From NCBI RefSeq assembly GCF_028649655.1, contig NZ_JAQSLN010000003.1:186001-250000 (forward strand): 64,000 nt of DNA, read 5' to 3'. The stretch is from Halobacteriovorax sp. GB3 (lineage in GTDB: Bacteria > Bdellovibrionota > Bacteriovoracia > Bacteriovoracales > Bacteriovoracaceae). This document shows, in pieces, positions 53,240-61,924 of the stretch; within the stretch, counting starts at the first letter, position 1; each line of letters opens with the position of its first letter. A program made the translations under genes and the position numbers. The notes below the pieces were generated by a model. That model was given only the letters and a program-made list of their open reading frames with translations, made no database searches and had not been told where the DNA came from.

Positions 53240-54124
53240 TTAGTTTGAAGTTTTAAGGGCCTGAATTCTTTTCTCAAGCGGTGGGTGTGAAGAAAAGAGC
53301 GCCATAATCGATTGTTTATCAGCAATTTTCAACGTTCCCATATTTGAATCATCTGTCATGATTCGATCTTGATAACGAACAAGACTTTCTAGAGCTGCAA
53401 TCATCTTTTGCTTTCCAGCAAGCTCTGCTCCACCTGCATCGGCCTTATACTCTCTATAACGGCTAAACCACATAACAATGGGCTTTGATAGAATCGTAAA
53501 AAGAATATCGAGAACAAAAATAACGGCCGTCTGTGCAAAAAAGCCAAGGCCACCACGCCCCTCTTCATCTTTTAATGCTTGGGAGATCGCAAAAGTGATG
53601 ACACGTGAAAAGAACATCACAAAGGCGTTCACGACACCCTGAACGAGAGTCATCGTTACCATGTCTCCATTGGCCGCGTGAGCAACTTCGTGTGCGAGTA
53701 CACCTTCAACCTCATCTTGATTCATTTGCTCAAGTAAACCAGTCGATACAGCAACAAGTGAATTATTCTTTGATGGTCCAGTTGCAAAAGCGTTAACTTC
53801 TGGAGAGTTGTAAATTCCAACCTCTGGCATTTTTGTAATGCCGGCCTTTTTAGCAAGTCTATGAACAGTTGCAACGAGTTCATGATAGGGACCATTTAGC
53901 TCAACAATCTGAACTCCCATGGCCATCTTCGCCATCATTTTTGAAATCAGTAGTGAAATAAAAGATCCACCCATCCCCCAAAGCAAACAGAAGATCAATA
54001 GACTTTCGTAGTTAATTCCTTGGGCCGTTAGATAAGGCTTTACTCCAAGTAAACTTGTGACAATCGAAATCGTTGCTACGATTAGGATATTTGTTAATAG
54101 AAAGAGTGAAACTCTTTTAAACAT
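53240..54124 (-). CDS. htpX: Membrane zinc metalloprotease HtpX
   Basis: Inner-membrane quality-control protease. 294 residues, four hydrophobic helices, zinc site HEVAH (His145, Glu146, His149), then a later [15 protein letters not shown] with the third ligand Glu, and the C-terminal [14 protein letters not shown] that is typical of HtpX. AAGGAG precedes the ATG. The upstream region has a TTGAC direct repeat that may be a heat/stress operator. Confidence 0.95.
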   Translation of the reverse strand: MFKRVSLFLLTNILIVATISIVTSLLGVKPYLTAQGINYESLLIFCLLWGMGGSFISLLISKMMAKMAMGVQIVELNGPYHELVATVHRLAKKAGITKMPEVGIYNSPEVNAFATGPSKNNSLVAVSTGLLEQMNQDEVEGVLAHEVAHAANGDMVTMTLVQGVVNAFVMFFSRVITFAISQALKDEEGRGGLGFFAQTAVIFVLDILFTILSKPIVMWFSRYREYKADAGGAELAGKQKMIAALESLVRYQDRIMTDDSNMGTLKIADKQSIMALFSSHPPLEKRIQALKTSN

Positions 54125-54168
54125 TTTCTTCTCCTTATAATGTTTTCTTCCCTTATTTTGATATCATT

Positions 54169-54216
54169 TTCGCTATAGTCAATATTTAGCGAAGCGAATT
54201 GACACAAAGTTGACGA
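54169..54216. promoter_or_regulatory. Inverted and direct repeats between htpX and the ion channel gene
   Basis: TTCGCTA (about 54170-54176) with TAGCGAA (54187-54193) form an inverted repeat, and TTGAC occurs twice 11 bases apart (54199-54214 region). Read toward htpX these are GTCAA-N6-GTCAA, a CtsR-like layout. Which regulator binds is not known. Confidence 0.4.
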
Positions 54217-54249
54217 AAATAAGCTCTAGGACTCAAGAAAATTAGTGAA

Positions 54250-55605
54250 TTGCCGATAGATTTCATGGGCATCAACTGTGTTTTTCACAATCTAGGGCGT
54301 ATGATTAATCAAAAGAAATTTTCAAGAGCAGAAATTATCTGGCAAGGTCTCATTTTTTGGGCGATTACCTACACTGTTATCGAAGCAGCATTAAGCTTTA
54401 CCTTCGAACAAAGAACAGAGGGATGGCAATTGTTAAGCGATCTTCTTATTTCAAGCTTCTTTGCCATTGATTTTATTTATCAATTTCGCTCAAAGTTCAA
54501 ATCGCCCACTCCATTTAAAACAAAGAATGAAAAGATCATATGGTCAATGACAATGGCCCTCGAGCTTTTAGCGGCCCTGCCTTATGACCTTATTGCCATG
54601 AAGATGGGGCTTTCTCATGGATATCAATTCTTCTACCTTTTAAGATTTATCCGCTTTGTTCGAATTGCAAAGGCCTTTAATCTCCTTGGAGGAATAGCTC
54701 TTATTCCAAAGGGAGTTAAGTTTCAATTTCTCATTGTGATGAGTATGGTTGCGGTTCACTTTATCTCTTGTATGTGGGTTTTAATTCACCCCTCGCAAGA
54801 TACAGACAATACGACACGCTATATCGAAGCTCTCTACTGGACAATAACGACGTTAACGACAATTGGTTACGGTGATGTAACTCCGGTTAACAATACGGGA
54901 CGACTTTTCACGATGGCCATTATGATTTGTGGAGTTGGGGTTTACGGGGTTGTTATTGGTAATGTGGCCAAAATGATTTCCGATGCCGATCGCTATAAAG
55001 AAAAGGCAAGAGAGAAAATGGGAGATCTAAACTCTCTTATGAAATATTACAACGTCCCTGATCGCGTTCAAGGGGCCGTCTTTAATTACTATAATCACCT
55101 TCTTGAAAAGCGTTTGACAGATAATGACAATCGCATCATCTCTGAATTACCTCACGCACTTCAGCAAGAACTTATGACTTATATGAATATTAAGCTCATA
55201 AGAACTGTTCCTCTTTTTAAGAGTTGCTCTCAGGCCTGCTTAAAAGATGTCGCTAGCGCTCTTGAGCAGATGTATTATTCTCCAGGACAGACGATCATCA
55301 ACACGGGTGAAATTGGACACGAAATGTATATTATTGGACATGGCGTTGCAGAAGTTATTCTAAAAGACGGAAGCGTTGTTGCCAATCTTCACGAAGGACA
55401 ATTTTTTGGCGAGATAGCCCTTTTGAAAGAGACCAAGCGCAGTGCTAACGTTCGAGCGCAAACGTACTGTGACCTCTACAAGCTTGAGAAGTCTGACTTT
55501 CTTGAAATTATTAAAAAACACCCAGAGCTTCTTGAAAGAGTTGAAGGGATTGCTCAAAAGAGATCATCAGATAGAAGAGAAAAAACACCACAACAGGCCG
55601 CCTAA
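54250..55605 (+). CDS. Cyclic-nucleotide-gated voltage-type potassium channel
   Basis: A 451-residue channel starting at TTG 54250 (ATG 54301, with AGGG before it, is a real alternative). Six hydrophobic segments are seen; the fourth is Arg-rich (LLRFIRFVRIAKAF, voltage sensor), the pore has TTLTTIGYGDVTP (selectivity TIGYGD). A C-linker (about 250-310) leads to a cyclic-nucleotide-binding domain (about 325-440) with a phosphate cassette GEIALLKETKRSANVRA. So it should be an inner-membrane K+ channel controlled by cAMP or cGMP. Single gene. Confidence 0.9.
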   Translation: MPIDFMGINCVFHNLGRMINQKKFSRAEIIWQGLIFWAITYTVIEAALSFTFEQRTEGWQLLSDLLISSFFAIDFIYQFRSKFKSPTPFKTKNEKIIWSMTMALELLAALPYDLIAMKMGLSHGYQFFYLLRFIRFVRIAKAFNLLGGIALIPKGVKFQFLIVMSMVAVHFISCMWVLIHPSQDTDNTTRYIEALYWTITTLTTIGYGDVTPVNNTGRLFTMAIMICGVGVYGVVIGNVAKMISDADRYKEKAREKMGDLNSLMKYYNVPDRVQGAVFNYYNHLLEKRLTDNDNRIISELPHALQQELMTYMNIKLIRTVPLFKSCSQACLKDVASALEQMYYSPGQTIINTGEIGHEMYIIGHGVAEVILKDGSVVANLHEGQFFGEIALLKETKRSANVRAQTYCDLYKLEKSDFLEIIKKHPELLERVEGIAQKRSSDRREKTPQQAA

Positions 55606-55667
55606 ATTTTACGGATCTAAATAAAAGAGATAGCATTATTTAAATGACTCTTTTCAAGGACGTAAAG

Positions 55668-56183
55668 ATGAACGCTTTTCTAGTTTTTTGGTCTCTCTTT
55701 TTCTTCACTTTCAGCGCCAGTGCTGACAATATTCGTCTCAAAGTTCCCGCCATTGAAGGGCAAATAGAAACTTTCGATATCGAAATTACTGATTCCCAAG
55801 TTCAATTGATTTGTCACTTTTTTAGCGAAAAGCTCAATGTCTTCAAAAGAAGAGTTCGCTACGCACACACCTATCACAAGAAAATTAGTGCCAGTACCTA
55901 TTCAGTGAAAATGAAAAAGCTCTCACTCACTGAAATCCTCCCTACATTTGAACTCAAGCGTTGTGCTTATAAATTAATCTTAATTGGCAAAGACCACGAT
56001 AATAAGACTTTACTTGGCGATCTTGTTCTCCTTGGCAGTGAAGAGGAAACAATGGATAATAGTGAAATTGCCCAGATGAAAGATGATCTCTTATGGGCAG
56101 GAGATCTCTATGGACCACTTGAGATTTTTATTAACGATCAAAATAACAAACGATCTATCGACTTTAAAAGAAGGATCCTATGA
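55668..56183 (+). CDS. Secreted protein of unknown function upstream of tldD
   Basis: I use ATG 55668, preceded by AAGGACG at the right spacing, not the in-frame ATG at 55644. Signal peptide MNAFLVFWSLFFFTFSASA. The mature 150 residues are mainly beta (IRLKVPAIEGQIETFDIEI) with three Cys (QLICHFF, KRCAYK); the rest charged. The stop overlaps the ATG of tldD by 4 bases, so it is cotranslated. No family recognised. It might be processed by TldD/TldE, but no evidence. Confidence 0.6.
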   Translation: MNAFLVFWSLFFFTFSASADNIRLKVPAIEGQIETFDIEITDSQVQLICHFFSEKLNVFKRRVRYAHTYHKKISASTYSVKMKKLSLTEILPTFELKRCAYKLILIGKDHDNKTLLGDLVLLGSEEETMDNSEIAQMKDDLLWAGDLYGPLEIFINDQNNKRSIDFKRRIL

Positions 56184-57565
56184 TAACGAAAGAAACCGCT
56201 CGCGATGTGATTGACTACGGTCTCTCGCTAGGTGCTGATTTTTGTGAATTATTCATTGAAAAAAATCAAAGCCAATACATTCAACTTCTCGATCAAAAAG
56301 TAAATAACCTACAAGGGGGAATTTCTTTTGGTGTCGGTGTACGCTTACTCTTTGGAACGAAAGTTCTTTATGGACACACAAACAAGGCGAGTAAAGAAGA
56401 ATTAAAATTTATCGTAAAATCTCTTTGTGCAAAAGATAGAAGAGATCCACGCGTTAATTCAACCAATTTCTCATTCGAGCAATTTACAAATATTCACCCT
56501 ACACTTCATGGACTTAATAACGACATTCTCCTAGATGAAAAAGTTCGCTACCTCATGAAAGTTGATAAGGCCGCAAGAGATCAAAGTGAAAAAATTGTTC
56601 AACTAGACGCAGGATCACTCCAAAGACATCAACAAATTGAAATCTTCAACTCTGAAGGTCTCCACATTGGTGATGAAAGACACTATACGCGTATCTTTGC
56701 AAGTGCTATCGCTAAGGATGGAGCTGAGCAGAACTCAAGTTTTGAAGGCCCTGGGGCTCTGATGGGCTGGGATTTCACGGCAGGAGTCAATCCACAAGCT
56801 CTAGGAGAAGAGGTAGCAAGACAGGCCCTTTTAAAGCTTACGGCCGATGAATGTCCAGGAGGAAAGCTTCCAGTTATTATCGACAATGGTTTTGGTGGAG
56901 TAATTTTTCACGAGGCCTGCGGTCACCTTCTAGAAACGACATCTGTCGCTAAAAAAGCTTCTGTCTTTCACGATAAGATGGGCCAAATGATTGCCAATCC
57001 TGTCGTAAGTGCCGTTGATGATGGACTCATTCAAAATGCATGGGGTTCTCTTACTATCGATGATGAGGGAATGAAGACTCGTAAGACTCAACTTATTAAA
57101 GACGGAAAACTTGAAAGCTTCATGGTTGATAAAGTTGGTGCTATGAAAACGGGCTTTGAAAGAACCGGATCAGGACGTCGCCAAAACTATCGATACGCTC
57201 CGACAAGTCGTATGCGTAATACTTATATTGAACCTGGGCATTATTCTCTTGAAGAAATGGTTTCAACAATTGATCACGGAATCTATTGCAAGAAAATGGG
57301 CGGTGGATCAGTGAATCCAGGAACGGGAGAATTTAACTTTGCCGCTCAAGAGAGTTATCTCATTAAAAATGGAAAAATTGATCGCCCACTAAAATCTGCA
57401 ACACTTATTGGAACAGGTCCAGAAACTCTCCAAAAGATTTCAATGGTTGGTAATAATCTGGACATGGCAGCGGGAATGTGTGGAAGTTCTAGTGGTTCCC
57501 TTCCTGTAACAGTTGGACAGGCGGCCCTAAAAGTTGATGAAATTCTAGTTGGAGGGAATGCCTAA
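56180..57565 (+). CDS. tldD: Metalloprotease subunit TldD
   Basis: 461-residue zinc subunit of the TldD/TldE protease. The active motif is IFHEACGHLLE (HExxxH), and later GHYSLEEMVSTIDHG, GTGEFNFAAQESYLI and the C-terminal CGSSSGSLPVTVGQ match the family. TldD/E degrades unfolded and cyclic peptides and matures microcin B17. It overlaps the upstream secreted gene by 4 bases and abuts tldE (sharing one base). Confidence 0.95.
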   Translation: MITKETARDVIDYGLSLGADFCELFIEKNQSQYIQLLDQKVNNLQGGISFGVGVRLLFGTKVLYGHTNKASKEELKFIVKSLCAKDRRDPRVNSTNFSFEQFTNIHPTLHGLNNDILLDEKVRYLMKVDKAARDQSEKIVQLDAGSLQRHQQIEIFNSEGLHIGDERHYTRIFASAIAKDGAEQNSSFEGPGALMGWDFTAGVNPQALGEEVARQALLKLTADECPGGKLPVIIDNGFGGVIFHEACGHLLETTSVAKKASVFHDKMGQMIANPVVSAVDDGLIQNAWGSLTIDDEGMKTRKTQLIKDGKLESFMVDKVGAMKTGFERTGSGRRQNYRYAPTSRMRNTYIEPGHYSLEEMVSTIDHGIYCKKMGGGSVNPGTGEFNFAAQESYLIKNGKIDRPLKSATLIGTGPETLQKISMVGNNLDMAAGMCGSSSGSLPVTVGQAALKVDEILVGGNA

Positions 57566-58902
57566 TGAAAGAGCAAAAAATCATTCTTCAAAAAGTAATT
57601 GATCTCATAAAAAAAAATAAGGCCACTGGCGATGTTATTTTTGATCAGGGAAAGAGTCTTTCCTTTAAAGCGCACGATGGTGAGCTAGAAAAATATGAAG
57701 TATCCTCTTCGGCCGTTATCGGCGTTCGTATCATTAAAAATGAGCGTGTTGGAACGAGCTTCTCTGAGGCCATTGATGATGACTCTCTAGAAATCATGGT
57801 TAAGCAGGCCATTGATTACGCATCTTTTTCAAAAGAAGACCCTCATCAAAAAATTATTTGTGAAAAAAGTGAAAAGCACGAAAATAATCCGGCCTGTAAT
57901 TCAAAAGAAACAATCGATGCCGAACAAATGATTGAAATGTGCTTAAAACTTGAGTCACTTCCAAAGAAAAGAGATTCGCGAGTTAAGAGTTCACCGTACA
58001 ATGGACTTAGCGAAGGTTCTTCGACTTGGTTTTATATGAATACAAATGGGGCTTTTCGCTCTGAGAGCTCTCGCTATTTTTCTGCAACTTCTTCTGTTCT
58101 TATGCAAGAAGAGGGAAAGAATACTTCTTTCTATGAAGGTTCTGTAAAAAGAAATTTTAGCGACCTTGACATCGATCATCTCGTTGATGAGAGCATCTTT
58201 CACGCTAGTGAATTTTTAAAAGGTGAGCAAGTTGAAACGGGAAAATACAATATCGTCTTCTCCCCTAGAACCTTCAGTTCATTCTTTGGTGTCTTCTCTA
58301 ATATCTTTTCAGCAGAATCAACAATTGAAGGAAAGAACCCTCTTTTTGAAAAATTAGGCGAACAGATCGCTCACCCAGAACTTTCACTAATTGATCGTCC
58401 CCACTTTGAACGTGGCTTCAATAACCAAAGTTTTGATAGCGAAGGTATGGAAACAAGTGATACAGAGCTTATTAAAAACGGTCAATACTGTGGTCTTCTT
58501 CAAAATTCAAAGACGGCCAGTGAGCTAAAGATGAAAAATACACACAACGCAGCTCGCTCAGCTCGAGGATCACTCAATGTGAGTTTTTCTAATAAAGTTT
58601 TTAATCTCGGTTCAACAAAAGAAGAAGAAATTAACCAAATGGACCATCTTGAAATCGTAGAGATACAAGGTCTTCACTCAGGGGCAAATTCTATTAGTGG
58701 AGAATTCTCTTTTCCTATTAGTGGTTACCTCTATCGAAATGGAAAAAAGGAAAAAGTTGTTAAAGGAGTCACACTCTCAGGTAACTTCTTTAAGGCCCTT
58801 AATGACATTACTCACGTTGGTGATAAACTTCACTCAAACTCTATGGGTACTGTTTTTATGCCTAAAATCGTATTTTCTAATCTCTCTATTGCGGGCCTCT
58901 AG
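57565..58902 (+). CDS. pmbA: TldE/PmbA-like partner of TldD
   Basis: 445 residues, the non-catalytic partner; no HExxxH. Family layout: N-terminal SSSAVIGVRIIKNERVGTSF, mid NRxFSxxD-like region, FNNQSFDSEGMETSDTELI and C-terminal IQGLHSGANSISGEFSFPISG. It shares one base with the tldD stop (TAATG type overlap). It ends upstream of a hairpin cluster. Confidence 0.9.
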   Translation: MKEQKIILQKVIDLIKKNKATGDVIFDQGKSLSFKAHDGELEKYEVSSSAVIGVRIIKNERVGTSFSEAIDDDSLEIMVKQAIDYASFSKEDPHQKIICEKSEKHENNPACNSKETIDAEQMIEMCLKLESLPKKRDSRVKSSPYNGLSEGSSTWFYMNTNGAFRSESSRYFSATSSVLMQEEGKNTSFYEGSVKRNFSDLDIDHLVDESIFHASEFLKGEQVETGKYNIVFSPRTFSSFFGVFSNIFSAESTIEGKNPLFEKLGEQIAHPELSLIDRPHFERGFNNQSFDSEGMETSDTELIKNGQYCGLLQNSKTASELKMKNTHNAARSARGSLNVSFSNKVFNLGSTKEEEINQMDHLEIVEIQGLHSGANSISGEFSFPISGYLYRNGKKEKVVKGVTLSGNFFKALNDITHVGDKLHSNSMGTVFMPKIVFSNLSIAGL

Positions 58903-58914
58903 CTCGACTCATTG

Positions 58915-58936
58915 CAGGGGCCGAAGTCGGCCTCTG
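58915..58936 (+). terminator. Probable terminator of tldDE
   Basis: CAGGGGCCGA with TCGGCCTCTG (58915-58924 with 58927-58936), 9 of 10 paired; followed by an A+T-rich but not T-only run. Confidence 0.5.
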
Positions 58937-58983
58937 TAATAATTTCAATTTAGATTGTCATCATCAATTCAATTTCATAGTTT

Positions 58984-59040
58984 CTTCACATAAATTGTGA
59001 AGACGACAATTTCTGTAAAACCCCCCAATTTTTTACAGAA
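58984..59040. other. Two further hairpins between tldE and kamA
   Basis: CTTCACA (58984-58990) with TGTGAAG (58996-59002); and TTCTGTAAAA (59011-59020) with TTTTACAGAA (59031-59040), loop CCCCCCAATT. Lie in the 178-base gap between convergent genes. Confidence 0.5.
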
Positions 59041-59047
59041 TGAATCA

Positions 59048-59077
59048 TAAAAAAAGGGCCAGTTGCCTGGCCCTTTA
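59048..59077 (-). terminator. Intrinsic terminator of kamA
   Basis: GGGCCAG / CTGGCCC stem (59056-59062 with 59067-59073), loop TTGC; on the minus strand a T7 run follows. Confidence 0.85.
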
Positions 59078-59080
59078 TTT

Positions 59081-60421
59081 CTATTTAATTCCTGCTTTTT
59101 TTAATGCATCATCTACCATTTGTTTTCTAATATTGGCATCTGACCAACGTTCTTGCGCCTCTGATGAGAGCTTGTGGATTGGATCATAGTAAACAAAATG
59201 CTGACCCGGTTTTACATAAGGGGCCTTCCATACAGAAATCCCATTTTCTTCATCATAGTATTCGTAAGAAGCAACGTGTCTCTTCCCCCCTCCGCCAGGA
59301 AGGTCACAAACAAATGTAGGAGTATTGAAGCCTGCTGTCGTTCCACGCACGGCCTTTTCGATTTCCTCACCTTCTTTAAGCGTTGTACGAAGGTGTTCAC
59401 AACCAGGCACCATGTCGTGCATATAAACATAGTAAGGTTGAATATTCATATAACTCACTTGTCTTGTAAGTTGGACCATCTCTTCGATTGAGTCATTAAC
59501 ACCGGCCTGAAGGACGGCCTGGTTTCTAACGATAATTCCAAGAGAGAAAAGGCGATCCATGGCCATTTGTGACCACTTTGTAATTTCTTTTGTTGAAGAA
59601 AAGTGTGTATGGATAACAACTTGTTTTCCAAAAGCACGTCCAAGCTTAGCTATATCACTAACCGCTTCAACCCAAGCATCGTCTGTTAAGACTTTCATTG
59701 GAAAGATCGCGATCCCTTTTGTTGCAAGACGAATTCTTCTAATATGAGGTATTTTTAAAAGGTTCTCACCAATATAGCGAATTTGTTTTGGTGTGAGCAT
59801 ATAAGCATCACCACCAGAGACAACGATGTCTTCAAGCTGTGGTGTTTTAACAATGTATTCAAAAACATCGTCCCATTTTTTCTGGTTAGCCCCGTATGTT
59901 TCTTTTTCAACTGTTTCTGTTGAACCACCAATAATTCTCGATCTTGTACAATAAGAACAATAAACCGGACAAATCGTTGTAGGTAAGAAAAGTGCCTTAT
60001 CAGGGTATCTGTGCGTTAGCATTGGAACCGGCATATCTGCATCTTCAGCGAGAGAGTCGGCCATATGAAATGGGTGATCTGGTAGAAGCTGGCTTTTGAT
60101 TGGAAGAAACTGCATTCTTAGAGGGCAGTTTGCTGGATCTTTCCAGTCCATAAGAGCAAAAATATAAGGAGTAATACGAATATTCATTGGGACAACATGC
60201 ATAGCATCCATGATGTCTTGTAAGAAAGCATCGTCTAGTTTATCTCCCAATATCTTCTTTACTTGTTCTACTTTTCTAATGGCGTTTTTCTGTTGCCATA
60301 AGTGATCAGAGAACTCCCCTCTACTCACATTTGCCCAAGCGGGTATCTCTTTCCAAAAGTCATCATTTCGAAAATTTCTGTGCTCTAAATTAGGAACACG
60401 TAAATGTTTCATCTCAGACAT
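59081..60421 (-). CDS. kamA: Lysine 2,3-aminomutase, KamA family radical SAM enzyme
   Basis: Moves the alpha-amino group of lysine to the beta carbon with PLP and a 4Fe4S-SAM cluster. The radical-SAM motif is CPVYCSYC (Cys151, 155, 158), the PLP-binding Lys lies in VCDLPGGGGKRH, and 446 residues fit full-length KamA rather than shorter EpmB. VVSGGDAYMLTPKQI and YYVYMHDMVPGCEHLRT match the family. Single minus-strand gene with its own terminator. It could serve lysine catabolism or beta-lysine synthesis; the window encodes a lysine biosynthetic operon but no beta-lysine transferase. Confidence 0.9.
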   Translation of the reverse strand: MSEMKHLRVPNLEHRNFRNDDFWKEIPAWANVSRGEFSDHLWQQKNAIRKVEQVKKILGDKLDDAFLQDIMDAMHVVPMNIRITPYIFALMDWKDPANCPLRMQFLPIKSQLLPDHPFHMADSLAEDADMPVPMLTHRYPDKALFLPTTICPVYCSYCTRSRIIGGSTETVEKETYGANQKKWDDVFEYIVKTPQLEDIVVSGGDAYMLTPKQIRYIGENLLKIPHIRRIRLATKGIAIFPMKVLTDDAWVEAVSDIAKLGRAFGKQVVIHTHFSSTKEITKWSQMAMDRLFSLGIIVRNQAVLQAGVNDSIEEMVQLTRQVSYMNIQPYYVYMHDMVPGCEHLRTTLKEGEEIEKAVRGTTAGFNTPTFVCDLPGGGGKRHVASYEYYDEENGISVWKAPYVKPGQHFVYYDPIHKLSSEAQERWSDANIRKQMVDDALKKAGIK

Positions 60422-60668
60422 AAGTCATCCTTTCTCTTTTTCATCATTTCCAATCTTATTAGTACCTACTCTTCGGCATTAAAGATGAAATAATAAAGTT
60501 GTTTAGTTTGGTATAGGCACTAACTTATTGAAAATCTTTTATTTGTCATTACACATCTTGTTAATATCAAAGCTATCTTCTTGAAATTGTGACAAAAAAC
60601 ACCTTTATCTTTTTTCATTTTCGTGGAAAATAGAAGAGAATTTAGAAATGACCTTTTGGAGAAAACTC

Positions 60669-61889
60669 ATGGAAGATTTTAATCCCGAAGATTTGTTTCA
60701 GCTTCTGGTACTTGGTGCAGGAACTGAAATCACAAATACTTCATCGAAAATGCAAAAAGATCTCTCGGCCCAACAGTCGACAATCACAAATAGCATTCAC
60801 TCCTTCAACAATTTTCAAGACGGACTGACTCAGATTCAACACTCTATTGATAAAATGTCCTCTTCAGTAGATGAAGTAACTTCAAGTACCAAAGTGACTC
60901 GTGAAGAACTAAATGAAGTTCAAGATCAAATGAAAAATCTTGAAAATCAATTCAATAATATCAATGAACTTTTAAAACAGATTAACTCTATTGCTGATCA
61001 AACCAATCTCCTCGCGCTCAATGCAACGATTGAAGCGGCAAGAGCGGGTGAATCAGGAAAGGGTTTTGCCGTTGTCGCCACAGAGGTTAAAGAACTTTCT
61101 AAGGTAACAAAAAAGGCCAATGAAGAAATTCAACAAACTCTTGTTGAAGTTGGTGAGGCCATCGGAGATCTCTCTTCAAGTGTTGGAAGATCTAATGAAA
61201 AGATGGGCGAAAGCTTAACGACAGTTCAAACGACATTGAAAGAAATGACGGGAGTAAAGCATTTAACAAGTGACTTTAAAGATGAGGTTGATAGCTCAAT
61301 TCGCGTTTTTAACACTCTCGAACAAACAACAGCTGCTGTTAACAATGAACTCTTAGAACTTAAAACGATCGGAGATACATTTGATAACCTCCTTCGTCTT
61401 ATGAAGTTTAACAATCTAATTAATCAAGGAATCGATCCAATTGATCGCTTACAACCGGCCATAGAAGCGAGTGATTATACAAACAACAATCGCTTTAATG
61501 AAAGAGAAGATGAATATCGTATGACAGAAAATGATATTCTCATTTCTGCAACTGATCCAAGAGGTGTCATTACCTTTGCCAATAATCAATTCTACAGTGT
61601 TGCTCAATATGGAAATGGTGAACTTGTTGGCAAACCTCACAATATCATTCGCCACCCAGACATGCCTAAAACGGCCTTCGAAGACCTTTGGAAGACAATT
61701 AAAGCAGGTAAGATTTGGGAAGGTTTTGTAAAAAATCGTGGTCGTCTTGGAAGAATTTATTGGGTTAAGGCGGTTGTCTTTCCATGTTTTAACGAAAATA
61801 AAGTTATAGAGGGTTACATTTCAATTCGACTACGTCCAACGGACAAAGAAATTGAAAGAGCAAAAGAAGCTTATAAAAGATTACCTTAA
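60669..61889 (+). CDS. Soluble methyl-accepting-type chemoreceptor with C-terminal PAS domain
   Basis: I chose ATG 60669 (MEDFNPEDLFQ), preceded by GGAG with 7 bases, over ATG 60648. There is no transmembrane segment. Residues about 20-270 are a coiled-coil MCP signalling domain with the conserved hairpin (IADQTNLLALNATIEAARAG, GFAVVATEVKELS). The C-terminal 120 residues are an Aer-like PAS (ATDPRGVITFANNQFYSVA, GKPHNIIRHPDMPKTAFEDL). This is the reverse of the usual PAS-then-MCP order. It may sense redox or a bound cofactor in the cytoplasm. Confidence 0.9.
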   Translation: MEDFNPEDLFQLLVLGAGTEITNTSSKMQKDLSAQQSTITNSIHSFNNFQDGLTQIQHSIDKMSSSVDEVTSSTKVTREELNEVQDQMKNLENQFNNINELLKQINSIADQTNLLALNATIEAARAGESGKGFAVVATEVKELSKVTKKANEEIQQTLVEVGEAIGDLSSSVGRSNEKMGESLTTVQTTLKEMTGVKHLTSDFKDEVDSSIRVFNTLEQTTAAVNNELLELKTIGDTFDNLLRLMKFNNLINQGIDPIDRLQPAIEASDYTNNNRFNEREDEYRMTENDILISATDPRGVITFANNQFYSVAQYGNGELVGKPHNIIRHPDMPKTAFEDLWKTIKAGKIWEGFVKNRGRLGRIYWVKAVVFPCFNENKVIEGYISIRLRPTDKEIERAKEAYKRLP

Positions 61890-61895
61890 TATTAT

Positions 61896-61924
61896 AAAAG
61901 CTCTCCCTAAGGAGAGCTTTTTTA
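61896..61924. terminator. Bidirectional terminator
   Basis: AAAGCTCTCC / GGAGAGCTTT (61897-61906 with 61911-61920), loop CTAA, between convergent genes. Confidence 0.85.

Noticed and set aside
60459-60523. Near-perfect inverted repeat TTAGTACCTA / TAGGCACTAA between kamA and the chemoreceptor
   Set aside because: Halves are 46 bases apart with one mismatch; too weak and distant to support a structure.
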